Assembly: GCA_042091035.1 (NCBI GenBank)
Contig: JBELIG010000142.1
Span: forward strand, 1-8,284
Length of the DNA: 8,284 nt
Origin: AM-2324 sp042091035
GTDB taxonomy: Bacteria > Bacteroidota > Bacteroidia > Chitinophagales > Saprospiraceae
Direction of reading: 5' to 3'
Shown here in pieces: positions 1 through 6,790 of the stretch. The notes under the pieces are model-generated. The model did not search any database. It was given only the letters and a program-made list of their open reading frames with translations, and was not told the DNA's origin. The position numbers were made by a program, and so were the translations under genes. How positions within the stretch are numbered: the first letter of the stretch is position 1; each line of letters starts with the position of its first letter.

Positions 1-543
1 TTAAATACAATTTTGTCCCGGTGTCAACTAATAAAGTTTAATAAAATTTCTGATATTGCCCTTAGTAAATATCTGGCATCCAGATATGGAATGAGTGAAG
101 AGCGAGCAAAAGAGGTTGCTTTTTTCTCTAATGGCAATATGCTTGATGCTATTTCTAGTATCGAGCAGGTAGGAAAAGGGGAGTTTGATCTTTTTATTGA
201 CTGGCTTAGAAAGACCTATCAGGGAAAACCAGTAGATCTTGTAAAGATAGCAGAGGAGATCGCGAGCCTAGGAAAGGATGCAATTAAGCAAGTGTTTAGC
301 TATGGCTTACAATTTTTAGCTGAGATTAATCGGCTTAAAATATTAGGACCTAAACATTCAAGATTAAACGGTAAGACACTCGAATCAGCTGAAAAGCTGA
401 AGAATCTATTGGATCTAAATGCGATTGAAAAAATGCAGGATCTATTAAATGAGTCTTCTTACTATCTTGAACGTAATGCAAATGCAAAGTTGCTTATTTT
501 GAACATGGGCATTCAAATGAATGCTATTTTTAGAATGAGGTAA
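1..543 (+). CDS. holB: DNA polymerase III subunit delta' (C-terminal part, 5' end outside window)
   Basis: This is the end of the delta' clamp-loader subunit, part of the cytoplasmic complex that opens the beta sliding clamp and loads it on DNA. The reading frame is open from base 1, so the true start lies upstream; 180 residues are visible. The first visible residues, LNTILSRCQLIKF, carry the SRC motif (visible residues 6-8) typical of delta' and DnaX AAA+ proteins, whose Arg acts as the arginine finger in delta'. After it come the small helical lid (about visible residues 15-55, with a GNMLDAI stretch typical of the family) and the helical C-terminal collar domain (about 60-180). A TTG at base 13 could be read as a start, but it sits inside the conserved SRC region and is not one. 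The gene ends 25 bp before ricT, so co-transcription is likely; holB next to a PSP1/ricT gene is also the order in Bacillus. The family call is firm, although the Walker A part is not in view. Confidence 0.92.
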   Translation, partial: LNTILSRCQLIKFNKISDIALSKYLASRYGMSEERAKEVAFFSNGNMLDAISSIEQVGKGEFDLFIDWLRKTYQGKPVDLVKIAEEIASLGKDAIKQVFSYGLQFLAEINRLKILGPKHSRLNGKTLESAEKLKNLLDLNAIEKMQDLLNESSYYLERNANAKLLILNMGIQMNAIFRMR

Positions 544-568
544 TTAAGACCTTCGAATATATAAGATT

Positions 569-1963
569 ATGAGTTGTAAAGGATGTACTGTTGGTAGCAG
601 TAAGGATCATTCTGGAGGTTGTGGAAGTTCGTGCGGATGTAGCACGGGCGGATGTAACAAAATGAATACATATGATTGGCTTGCTGGTCAAAATATAACA
701 GACTTTGAGGATTATGGAATCGTAGAGGTGACCTTTAAACAGGGAACTCGAAAAGGATTCTACTTTAATCCAAAAAGTGTTTCTGCACTTACTGGAGATC
801 ATGTCGTAGTTGAAAGTTCGGCAGGATATGATACAGGTGCTATTTCTTTATCTGGAGACCTAGTTCGTCTTCAAATGAAAAAGAAAAATGTAAAAGAAGA
901 AGCTGTTATACACTCCATTTTAAGAGTTGCAAATGAGCGCGACCTTGACAAGTTGCTAGAGGCTCGCTCTATGGAGAAGGATACAATGATTCGCTCTAGA
1001 GCAATAGCGCGAAGTCTTGGTGTTGATATGAAGGTTGGCGATGTTGAATATCAAGGTGATAAACGTAAGGCTACCTTCTATTATATAGCGGATGGCCGTG
1101 TAGATTTTCGAGAACTTATCAGGCATTACGCCAAAGAATTCAAGGTAAAGATAGAAATGAGGCAAATTGGTTCGCGCCAAGAGTCTGCCCTGATTGGTGG
1201 TCTAGGTTCTTGTGGCCGTGAGCTTTGTTGTTCAACTTGGCTGTCTAGTTTTAAAAGTGTTTCGACGGCTGCTGCCCGATATCAAAATCTTGCGATTAAT
1301 CAGGCTAAATTGTCTGGGCAATGCGGAAGGTTGAAATGTTGTTTGAATTTTGAATTAGACGCTTATAAAGAAGCTTTAAGTCATTTCCCTTCAAATGTAG
1401 ATAGATTATATTCTGAGAACGGTGAGGCTAGTTTGATGAAAACAGATGTCTTTAAGGGAATTATGTACTATATGTACAGTAAGAGAAATGAACGAGGTAA
1501 AGTCATTGCTTTAGATATTGAAAAGGTTGCTGAAATCAAGGCAATGAATAAGAATAATGAAAAGCCTTATGATTTAAGTTCATTGCAACCTGAATCTGTG
1601 ATTTTGGCAAATGAGCCTGATGAGGTAGGTTTTGAAAGTGTAAATGATGTGATCGAACTTCCAATGGATAAACCTCAAAGAGGTAAGCGCAGAGGAAGGG
1701 GTTCTAGAAACAAACGTAAACCAAATAACAACAAACCAAATCAGCGCCCTTCAAATAAGAAAACAACTAAGGAAAATCCAAGTAAGCCTGAGGCTAAGGG
1801 TAAAGCAAATCCTAAATCTAAGGATGCAAAACCCCAATCGGAGACCAATCCTAAGGCGCAAAATAAACCTAAATCAAGATTTTCGTCATTCAAACGTAAA
1901 GGCAAGAATAACAGTCGAGGTGGGGGACAGAATAACCCAAATAAAGATGACTCAAAGAAGTAA
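569..1963 (+). CDS. ricT: PSP1-domain protein, RicT family, with Cys-rich head and basic tail
   Basis: 464 residues, longer than Bacillus RicT (about 275). In Bacillus, RicT (YaaT) forms a [4Fe-4S]-containing complex with RicA and RicF that affects RNase Y-dependent mRNA processing and development; the role in Bacteroidota is inferred at best. Residues about 45-275 form the PSP1 core, including LEARSMEKDTMIRSRAIA (131-148) and two Cys motifs: GSCGRELCC (C215, C220, C221) and GQCGRLKCC (C252, C257, C258). These match the six conserved cluster-ligand cysteines of the family. Ahead of the core lies a head with six more cysteines (C3, C6, C18, C22, C24, C29) in Gly/Ser-rich sequence. Residues about 369-464 are a Lys/Arg/Asn/Pro-rich, low-complexity tail, probably disordered and perhaps nucleic-acid binding. 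ATG 569 is chosen because it includes the Cys head, a feature I recall from other Bacteroidota members. No Shine-Dalgarno is visible. Likely in an operon with holB. Confidence 0.92.
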   Translation: MSCKGCTVGSSKDHSGGCGSSCGCSTGGCNKMNTYDWLAGQNITDFEDYGIVEVTFKQGTRKGFYFNPKSVSALTGDHVVVESSAGYDTGAISLSGDLVRLQMKKKNVKEEAVIHSILRVANERDLDKLLEARSMEKDTMIRSRAIARSLGVDMKVGDVEYQGDKRKATFYYIADGRVDFRELIRHYAKEFKVKIEMRQIGSRQESALIGGLGSCGRELCCSTWLSSFKSVSTAAARYQNLAINQAKLSGQCGRLKCCLNFELDAYKEALSHFPSNVDRLYSENGEASLMKTDVFKGIMYYMYSKRNERGKVIALDIEKVAEIKAMNKNNEKPYDLSSLQPESVILANEPDEVGFESVNDVIELPMDKPQRGKRRGRGSRNKRKPNNNKPNQRPSNKKTTKENPSKPEAKGKANPKSKDAKPQSETNPKAQNKPKSRFSSFKRKGKNNSRGGGQNNPNKDDSKK

Positions 1964-2038
1964 AAGAAGCTTTGTAAATTAGTTGTAGAATTTGAATAAA
2001 TTTCACATTGATTGTTCAAAGTTTGACTGAATCCTTCT

Positions 2039-2046
2039 TAAGTTTG
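2039..2046 (+). promoter_or_regulatory. Candidate -7 promoter element for lpdA
   Basis: TAAGTTTG is a perfect match to the Bacteroidota -7 consensus TAnnTTTG and ends 25 bp before the lpdA ATG, which would give a short leader of about 20 nt. No good TTTG -33 box lies at the usual 19 bp spacing (only TTG/TGTT-like bases around 2012-2016). A second, weaker match, TAAATTTC at 1997-2004, has a TTTG at 1971-1974 but with 22 bp between them. Inference from consensus only; the AT-rich sequence raises the chance of accidental matches. Confidence 0.4.
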
Positions 2047-2071
2047 CAGGATATTAAATTGTAATAAAGAA

Positions 2072-3475
2072 ATGAAATACGACGTTACCGTAATCGGTTC
2101 AGGTCCTGGTGGATATGTAGCAGCGATAAGATGTGCACAACTAGGTATGAAAACGGCTATTATAGAAAAGGAGTCAACACTTGGAGGCACATGTCTTAAT
2201 GTAGGTTGTATCCCTTCAAAAGCACTGTTGGATTCGTCTGAGCATTTTCATAATGCCCAAAAGACATTCGCTGAGCATGGCGTAATGCTAGATAACCTAG
2301 CTGTCGATATGAATCAAATGATAGATCGAAAGGCGAAGGTAGTTGATGAGAACGTAAAAGGCATTGATTTTCTGATGAAAAAGAACAAGATTGATGTAAT
2401 CAATGGTTTTGGTTCTTTTAAAGATGCGAATACTATTTTGGTGACGGCTGCAGATGGCACTGTAACTGAGATTTCAACAACTAAGGCTATTATCGCAACA
2501 GGTTCTGTTCCTAATATTCCTGCTTCATTTAACTTTGACGGAAAGCGAATTATATCTTCAACAGAAGCTCTCGAAATAAGAGAAGTTCCTAAACGAATGA
2601 TTGTTGTTGGCGGTGGAGTTATAGGTATGGAATTAGGTTCCGTGTTTGGGAGATTGGGTACAGAGATTGAAGTAGTGGAATACATGGAGCGTATCATACC
2701 GACTATGGATAAGGATTGTGGTAAGCAACTTCAACGTAGTCTTAAGGGTCTAGGCTTTAAGTTCCACCTTAAACATATGGTCAATGAGGTGCAGCCTACC
2801 GAAAATGGAGTTAAGGTCATCGTTCAGAAAAGAGATTCAGAGGATACCTTTGAAATTGAAGCAGATTATTGTCTGGTTTCAATAGGTCGTAAACCATTTA
2901 CTTCAAATTTGGGTCTTGAAAACATAGGCGTAAAGCTTGATGAGAGAGGCCGTGTAGAAGTTAATGGTCACCTTGAGACTTCTGCTCCTGGAGTTTATGC
3001 TATTGGTGATGTAGTAAAAGGAGCAATGCTTGCGCATAAAGCAGAAGAGGAAGGGGTATTTGTAGCAGAAAAAATTGCCGGTCAAAAGCCGCATATCAAT
3101 TATAATCTAATACCCGGAGTGGTATATACTTGGCCAGAGGTGTCTGCTGTAGGTGCAACAGAGCAAGAACTTAAGGATGCAAAGGTTCCTTATAAAGCTG
3201 GTAAGTTTCCGTTCAAAGCATTGGGAAGAGCCCGTGCTAGTATGGATACCGATGGTATGGTTAAGGTTCTTGCACATAAAGAAACAGATGAAATTCTTGG
3301 AGTACATATGGTAGGTGCTAGAACTGCAGATATGATTGCAGAGGCGGTTGCTGTTATGGAGTTCCGCGGATCTGCAGAGGATGTAGCAAGAATGAGTCAT
3401 GCTCATCCAACATATACAGAAGCATTTAAAGAGGCTGCCCTTGCAGCGACAGGAGATCGAGCGCTTCATATGTAA
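2072..3475 (+). CDS. lpdA: Dihydrolipoyl dehydrogenase (E3)
   Basis: Complete 467-residue flavoprotein of normal length for the family. It reoxidises the dihydrolipoyl groups of pyruvate and 2-oxoglutarate dehydrogenase complexes, branched-chain complexes or the glycine cleavage system, passing electrons through FAD to NAD+ in the cytoplasm. Visible in order: FAD-binding GSGPGGY (9-15); redox-active disulfide GGTCLNVGCIPSK with C41 and C46; ATGSVP (142-147); NAD-binding GGGVIG (180-185) followed by an acidic E203 at the end of the second strand, which favours NAD+ over NADP+; second FAD motif with YAIGDV (309-314); and the C-terminal dimer interface with the catalytic pair H445 and E450 in HAHPTYTE. 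No key residue is missing. E1/E2 or gcv genes are not in the window, so the partner complex cannot be told. The 108 bp gap after ricT and a promoter-like element suggest separate transcription; a strong terminator follows directly. Confidence 0.98.
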   Translation: MKYDVTVIGSGPGGYVAAIRCAQLGMKTAIIEKESTLGGTCLNVGCIPSKALLDSSEHFHNAQKTFAEHGVMLDNLAVDMNQMIDRKAKVVDENVKGIDFLMKKNKIDVINGFGSFKDANTILVTAADGTVTEISTTKAIIATGSVPNIPASFNFDGKRIISSTEALEIREVPKRMIVVGGGVIGMELGSVFGRLGTEIEVVEYMERIIPTMDKDCGKQLQRSLKGLGFKFHLKHMVNEVQPTENGVKVIVQKRDSEDTFEIEADYCLVSIGRKPFTSNLGLENIGVKLDERGRVEVNGHLETSAPGVYAIGDVVKGAMLAHKAEEEGVFVAEKIAGQKPHINYNLIPGVVYTWPEVSAVGATEQELKDAKVPYKAGKFPFKALGRARASMDTDGMVKVLAHKETDEILGVHMVGARTADMIAEAVAVMEFRGSAEDVARMSHAHPTYTEAFKEAALAATGDRALHM

Positions 3476-3477
3476 AG

Positions 3478-3510
3478 AAAAGCCTGAGTGAATTTCACTC
3501 AGGCTTTTTT
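3478..3510. terminator. Shared bidirectional terminator between lpdA and the convergent gene
   Basis: Perfect inverted repeat: AGCCTGAGTG (3481-3490) pairs with CACTCAGGCT (3496-3505) around AATTT, and can extend by one inner A-T pair and three outer A-T pairs (3478-3480 with 3506-3508). On the + strand the stem is followed by T3505-T3510 and more T after one A (ATTTTT). On the - strand the stem is followed by CTTTTCTTT-like sequence. It starts 2 bp after the lpdA stop. The stop codon of the - strand gene (TGA, 3501-3499) lies within its right arm, so the hairpin serves both genes. Confidence 0.9.
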
Positions 3511-4908
3511 ATTTTTCATTGCTAGTTTTTCAAGGATCCATTTTTTACCAACAATTTGCTTTTTTTCATTTATTTGTTCCTGTAGCTTAAGGAATTCCTC
3601 TTTATCGTAGGTGTTAAGATACGTTAGCTTTTTAAGTATCCTTAAAAATTCGATGTATTGGTTCTTAAGGTCTTTCGAGATCTTAGTGGTTCTTACAAGT
3701 AAAACCCTGAAACTTTCAATGAGCGCTTCAAGTGCTTGTAATTCATTCAACTCATAATAGGTCTTTACTAAGATCAGCTTGGTACCTAGTTTATATTGGA
3801 TATTGTCATATTCTACCGTGTGTAATAGTTGTATAACTTCAGAATATGCCTCTTGCTGAAAGAGAACTTTGGCCATGTTGAAGTTATAGGCATTGTCTTG
3901 ATCTTTTGAGGGTATGCGTTTGGTGTATTTCTCAATAAAGGATTTGGTCCAGTCATAGTTTTGTGTATTCAATCCAACGGTAATAATGTTTTTATAATGC
4001 ATTGGATTTAATGCTTCATTATCAAATAGAATTTCTTCCTGAATCCCTAGTTTGTATAGATGGAAAAGATTATGGAAATACTCCAGTTGTCCTTTATTGA
4101 TTTTTGAGTCAATACAGTAATTCATTAAAAGGGTAAGGATATTTAGGGATTCTTCTTTGTGGATGTTTTCAACTGCATTTATGAAGAGGTCTTGACAGGA
4201 GCCTAGTGTTAAATTTTCTTTATTTCGAAACAGAAATAGAATAGAGCCATATAGGTTAATTAATGGTATTTGATCCCCATATTCTTTAATACAGTCTTTG
4301 ATAAAGGCGTCCTCAATACCGATGTCTGCATCTTGAGTGATTTGATTGGCAATGGCATAGCAACCCGTTTTTAATTTTTGACATCTATAATAGATTTCGT
4401 TATAGTAGTCTGATTGACGTAAGTCATCAAAGCTTAGATGCTTTCTACCCTTTTGGAATATCAAATTTTGTTTGATTTCACTTGCCTTAGCCATGTAGTA
4501 GAAGTGATCACTATGCCTAGGGGATTCCATGATTTTATTTAAAGTAGACCAGCTAGAATCGAAGTGTTTATTTAATTTTTTGTTGTAGAAGGCTTTTATG
4601 CTAATAAGCTCGCTAAGCAAAGGGTCGTGATTCGATAAGAATGTTTCTTTGAGAATGATTTCTAATTCAGCATTTACCTGCATCATTATTGTTCTCCACT
4701 TTAAGTCATTATAAGCTACTTTTGAGCCATAAATTTTTTTCCAAATAATCTCTTTGGGCTTCTCTGAGGCAGAAGAGGATAGTAATTCAAAAAGTTTGAA
4801 CAAGTCGGGTCTCTTTTGGTAGAGTTTCTGCTTTAATGTTTTTTTTGCCGCACTTATATCATCAACCGAGAGCCGCTCTATGGCAAGCAATAGTTTTGGT
4901 TTTGCCAT
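3499..4908 (-). CDS. Helical TPR-like protein of unknown function
   Basis: 469 residues, ATG at 4908, stop TGA at 3501-3499 inside the shared terminator. I see no catalytic motif, signal peptide or membrane segment, so a cytoplasmic location is likely. The sequence is predicted by eye to be almost wholly helical, rich in Lys, Leu, Tyr and Glu. Residues about 337-405 resemble tandem TPR-type helix pairs: DNAYNFNMAKVLFQQEAYSEV, then LLHTVEY, YKLGTKLILVKTYYELNE and LEALIESFRVLL. A similar block (YN.A...f....Y..v..LL..v.Y.D..Y.lg.K..L...YYEl.e..al..l..sF) is familiar to me from uncharacterised Bacteroidota proteins, so this is probably a lineage-spread family acting as a protein-interaction scaffold. 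The N-terminal 130 residues (LLLAIERLSVDDISAAKKTL onward) could be a separate helical domain. It stands alone, convergent with lpdA and divergent from the secreted gene at 5051. Reality of the gene is well supported; its function is not known. Confidence 0.85.
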   Translation of the reverse strand: MAKPKLLLAIERLSVDDISAAKKTLKQKLYQKRPDLFKLFELLSSSASEKPKEIIWKKIYGSKVAYNDLKWRTIMMQVNAELEIILKETFLSNHDPLLSELISIKAFYNKKLNKHFDSSWSTLNKIMESPRHSDHFYYMAKASEIKQNLIFQKGRKHLSFDDLRQSDYYNEIYYRCQKLKTGCYAIANQITQDADIGIEDAFIKDCIKEYGDQIPLINLYGSILFLFRNKENLTLGSCQDLFINAVENIHKEESLNILTLLMNYCIDSKINKGQLEYFHNLFHLYKLGIQEEILFDNEALNPMHYKNIITVGLNTQNYDWTKSFIEKYTKRIPSKDQDNAYNFNMAKVLFQQEAYSEVIQLLHTVEYDNIQYKLGTKLILVKTYYELNELQALEALIESFRVLLVRTTKISKDLKNQYIEFLRILKKLTYLNTYDKEEFLKLQEQINEKKQIVGKKWILEKLAMKNKKA

Positions 4909-4962
4909 TATTGGTCATTATTTGTCTGTGGCAATCATTGATTAATGTTAAAATTTGTGTTA

Positions 4963-4994
4963 ATTGTCATATTAATCAAGGATTAATAGTTTTA
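4963..4994 (+). promoter_or_regulatory. Candidate promoter with palindromic operator upstream of the secreted gene
   Basis: TAGTTTTA (4987-4994) matches 7 of 8 positions of the Bacteroidota -7 consensus TAnnTTTG, with ATTG (4963-4966) 20 bp upstream as a weak -33 box. Between them lies a perfect inverted repeat, ATTAATC (4971-4977), AAG, GATTAAT (4981-4987). A third GATTAAT is at 4940-4946. A repressor bound to the repeat would block this promoter. The region also separates two divergent genes, so it may control both; no convincing promoter was seen for the - strand gene. AT-rich background makes this tentative. Confidence 0.35.
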
Positions 4995-5050
4995 CTTGTT
5001 AAATTCGATGGTTCATTCTTTAAGATGAATCTTGTTAAACTGATTACCCT

Positions 5051-6439
5051 ATGCGTTTAAACAAACATATCAAATTATTTTTGTTTTTGATCCTTCTAAC
5101 TTGCAACTCTCTGCAAGCACAGATCTTTCCTATAAACACGGGGTATGTAGTTACTATTGAAAATGGAGATAATTGTTTCCCAATTGTAGTAACTGAAGAT
5201 AGACAAATTTTTGAAGTAGTTCAATCTGATCTTGAACTAAGTCCAGGGCATAATATTACTTTTGCAAAGGTATCAACTCAGACTACCTCTTCTTGTGTAC
5301 TTACTAACCAAGTAATCATTTACGTTATCAGCGAGAATTCTACAGGGAATTCCGCAGACTTGTGTGATTATGTTGATTGTGTGCTTCCAGGAGATGTTAA
5401 TCAAGACGGTGTCGTTGACATGGTGGACATGATAATGGTCCATCATAATAGTGGTTTTACAGGATTATATCGTCCTAATTCTTCAACTGATTTTGAGCCT
5501 CAATTCAGTTTGAGTTGGAATGAGGAAACGTATTTTGGCAATGATTTAAAACATCTTGATACAGATGGAAATGGTATTATTCTTCAAGAGGATTTAGATG
5601 TAGTTGATCAGAACTATAACCTTCATACTGACATTGAGGAAATTCCATTACCTGTTCTTGAGGGTTTCTATGTAAATATTGCTTTTGAGGAGGAAGAAAT
5701 AATCGTTCCTGATGCATTTGATTTGACTAATATTTCTACTTCTGCCATTATCAATTTTCATGGTAGCGGTCAAGTCTTAAGCAATGTATCTGCGGTAAGT
5801 TTTGAGATTGAGCATTCAGATGAGGATTTTTTAAAAACAGAAGACATAGTTTTTCTACAAACAGATCCTGATTTTTTTGAAACGGAAAATGAAATTCCTA
5901 ACAAAATCTTCCGCCAATTATCTGAGAATCAGAATACGCTTGACATTGCTGTTTCAACTTTGATGCCTGAGGGAAAAACGGGTATAGGCCGCATTGGGCA
6001 ACTAGATTTCATTATAATTAGTGATATTATAGAGGCGCGTTCCGAAATAGAAATTCCAATTAATATTAAAATAGGGGATATAAAAGTTCATTTTAACGAC
6101 GGTAGTATCTTTACAGTCGATACCAATATTGACGCAGATCAATTAACTATTGTAAAAGAGACAGTTACTGATGTTGAGGACCAAGTTTTAGAGCAAGAGT
6201 TTACCTTGAGCCCTAATCCAGTAGTGGATAATCTTCGTCTAGTTATGCCCGAAGGTATTGATCAATCTTTAAGATCTAGGATCAACATTTTAAATGCTGC
6301 AGGTGTTTTGGTTTATTCATTGAATATTGAAGCCGAGGATGCGCCTGTTATAGACCTTGAGTTTCTTGAATCCGGAGTGTATCTCATGGAGCTTACCAAT
6401 TCTAACTTTCAAGTTAGAAATTCTTTCATCAAGCTTTAA
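5051..6439 (+). CDS. Secreted protein with paired dockerin-type Ca loops and T9SS type A sorting domain
   Basis: 462 residues. An N-terminal signal peptide (K5-K8 basic start, hydrophobic LFLFLILLTC at 9-18, probable cleavage after LQA at 23) sends it through Sec. A C-terminal domain from about 383 (EFTLSPNPVVDNLRLVM, INILNAAGVLVYSL, LESGVYLMEL, final KL) is the T9SS type A sorting domain, so it should cross the outer membrane and be released or attached to the surface. Residues 109-190 hold two EF-hand/dockerin-type Ca loops: PGDVNQDGVVDMVD (ligands D115, N117, D119, D123, D126) and DTDGNGIILQED (D170, D172, N174, D181). They are separated by about 43 residues containing RPNSS and SLSWNEE. 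Such a widely spaced pair is familiar from Saprospiraceae secreted proteins. Residues about 200-370 are beta-rich and cohesin-like at best. Short Cys pairs (C42/C82, C105/C110) may form disulfides. ATG 5051 is chosen because the signal peptide starts there; no clear Shine-Dalgarno. Ligand or role unknown; adhesion or matrix building is a guess. Confidence 0.9.
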   Translation: MRLNKHIKLFLFLILLTCNSLQAQIFPINTGYVVTIENGDNCFPIVVTEDRQIFEVVQSDLELSPGHNITFAKVSTQTTSSCVLTNQVIIYVISENSTGNSADLCDYVDCVLPGDVNQDGVVDMVDMIMVHHNSGFTGLYRPNSSTDFEPQFSLSWNEETYFGNDLKHLDTDGNGIILQEDLDVVDQNYNLHTDIEEIPLPVLEGFYVNIAFEEEEIIVPDAFDLTNISTSAIINFHGSGQVLSNVSAVSFEIEHSDEDFLKTEDIVFLQTDPDFFETENEIPNKIFRQLSENQNTLDIAVSTLMPEGKTGIGRIGQLDFIIISDIIEARSEIEIPINIKIGDIKVHFNDGSIFTVDTNIDADQLTIVKETVTDVEDQVLEQEFTLSPNPVVDNLRLVMPEGIDQSLRSRINILNAAGVLVYSLNIEAEDAPVIDLEFLESGVYLMELTNSNFQVRNSFIKL

Positions 6440-6452
6440 TTCTTTATAAGTA

Positions 6453-6488
6453 AGTTACAAGACAATTTCTTTTAACTGCTTGTTTTTT
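6453..6488 (+). terminator. Weak terminator candidate after the secreted gene
   Basis: ACAAG (6457-6461) can pair with CTTGT (6479-6483), followed directly by a T-run to 6488; AGTTA (6453-6457) with TAACT (6473-6477) is a competing pairing. The stem is only 5 bp, A/T-rich and has a 17 nt loop, so termination here would be inefficient. Confidence 0.3.
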
Positions 6489-6558
6489 AGGGTTTTAGGT
6501 GTAATGATGCCTCTTATTGGCATAAGAAATTTCAATTAAATAATATTTTTTTTGTCAA

Positions 6559-6594
6559 TTCCTTTCCATAAAAAGGAAAATATCTTTATGTTTG
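6559..6594 (+). promoter_or_regulatory. Promoter candidate of the HYR-repeat gene, with palindrome in the -33 zone
   Basis: TATGTTTG (6587-6594) is a perfect match to the Bacteroidota -7 element TAnnTTTG. TTTC (6563-6566), 20 bp upstream, is one base off the TTTG -33 box. Expected transcript start is near 6600, leaving a leader of about 220 nt. The -33 zone lies in an inverted repeat, TTCCTTT (6559-6565) and AAAGGAA (6572-6578), around CCATAA, which could bind a regulator. An AT tract with eight T (6546-6553) just upstream could act as an UP-like element. Inferred from consensus only. Confidence 0.5.
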
Positions 6595-6607
6595 TGTCGA
6601 ACGAATT

Positions 6608-6663
6608 GAAGGAATGAATGAGCGTACACCAATCTCGTCCATTCTGGTATCCTTCCTTTTTTT
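6608..6663 (+). terminator. Terminator-like hairpin in the leader (weak)
   Basis: GAAGGA (6608-6613) pairs with TCCTTC (6650-6655), and AATG (6617-6620) with CATT (6640-6643), with an internal loop of 3 and 6 nt and a 19 nt end loop. CTTTTTTT follows. It lies just downstream of the promoter candidate, so if real it would act as an early, conditional terminator or as an RNA stability element. Stem strength is low. Confidence 0.3.
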
Positions 6664-6699
6664 CAATCCAATCCAATCGCCTTTAATAAAAATCCGACC

Positions 6700-6723
6700 A
6701 TGAAAAATGTGTGGTCCAAATGA
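6700..6723 (+). CDS. Possible 7-codon leader peptide
   Basis: ATG at 6700 starts a reading frame MKNVWSK with TGA at 6721-6723, inside the probable leader RNA. The stop overlaps the first bases of the inverted repeat at 6722-6741, so a translating ribosome would disturb that hairpin. The first three residues equal those of the HYR protein (MKN). No clear ribosome binding site is seen, and such a short frame occurs easily by chance. Confidence 0.2.
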   Translation: MKNVWSK

Positions 6724-6741
6724 TGAGTTTGTAAACTCATC
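6722..6741. repeat. 20 bp inverted repeat in the leader of the HYR-repeat gene
   Basis: GATGAGTTT (6722-6730), GT, AAACTCATC (6733-6741): perfect 9 bp arms. As RNA it folds to an 8 bp stem with a UGUA loop; as DNA it could be an operator. No T-run follows, so it is not a simple terminator. Confidence 0.6.
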
Positions 6742-6751
6742 AAGAATGTCT

Positions 6752-6790
6752 CTTCAAGCGTGAAGGGCAACAATCAGGCTAATTTTTTTT
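6752..6790 (+). promoter_or_regulatory. Attenuator-like pair of alternative hairpins before a T8 run
   Basis: CTTCA (6752-6756) pairs with TGAAG (6761-6765) around AGCG. An alternative stem uses AGCGTGA (6757-6763) with TCAGGCT (6774-6780), with one G-G mismatch, and is followed by AA and eight T (6783-6790). The two pairings share bases and exclude each other, as in attenuators. Both stems are short and weak, so this is only a suggestion. Confidence 0.25.

Noticed and set aside
13..15. TTG as start codon of the first gene
   Set aside because: The frame is open upstream to base 1, and the residues before and after this TTG form the conserved T-I-x-SRC motif of delta', so the start is outside the window.
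1681..1963. Low-complexity end of ricT as a sign of frameshift or assembly error
   Set aside because: The frame stays open with normal codon use to the stop, and basic, Asn/Pro-rich tails are plausible for this protein; no interrupted domain follows.
1741..2019. 92-codon open frame on the - strand at the end of ricT
   Set aside because: It is the reverse of the Lys/Asn/Pro-rich tail of ricT, giving Leu/Phe-rich sequence by composition only.
4836..5060. 74-codon open frame on the + strand upstream of the secreted gene
   Set aside because: It lies over the 5' end of the well-supported - strand TPR-like gene and the intergenic region; its hydrophobic, unordered composition shows no family features, and it ends just after the secreted gene starts.
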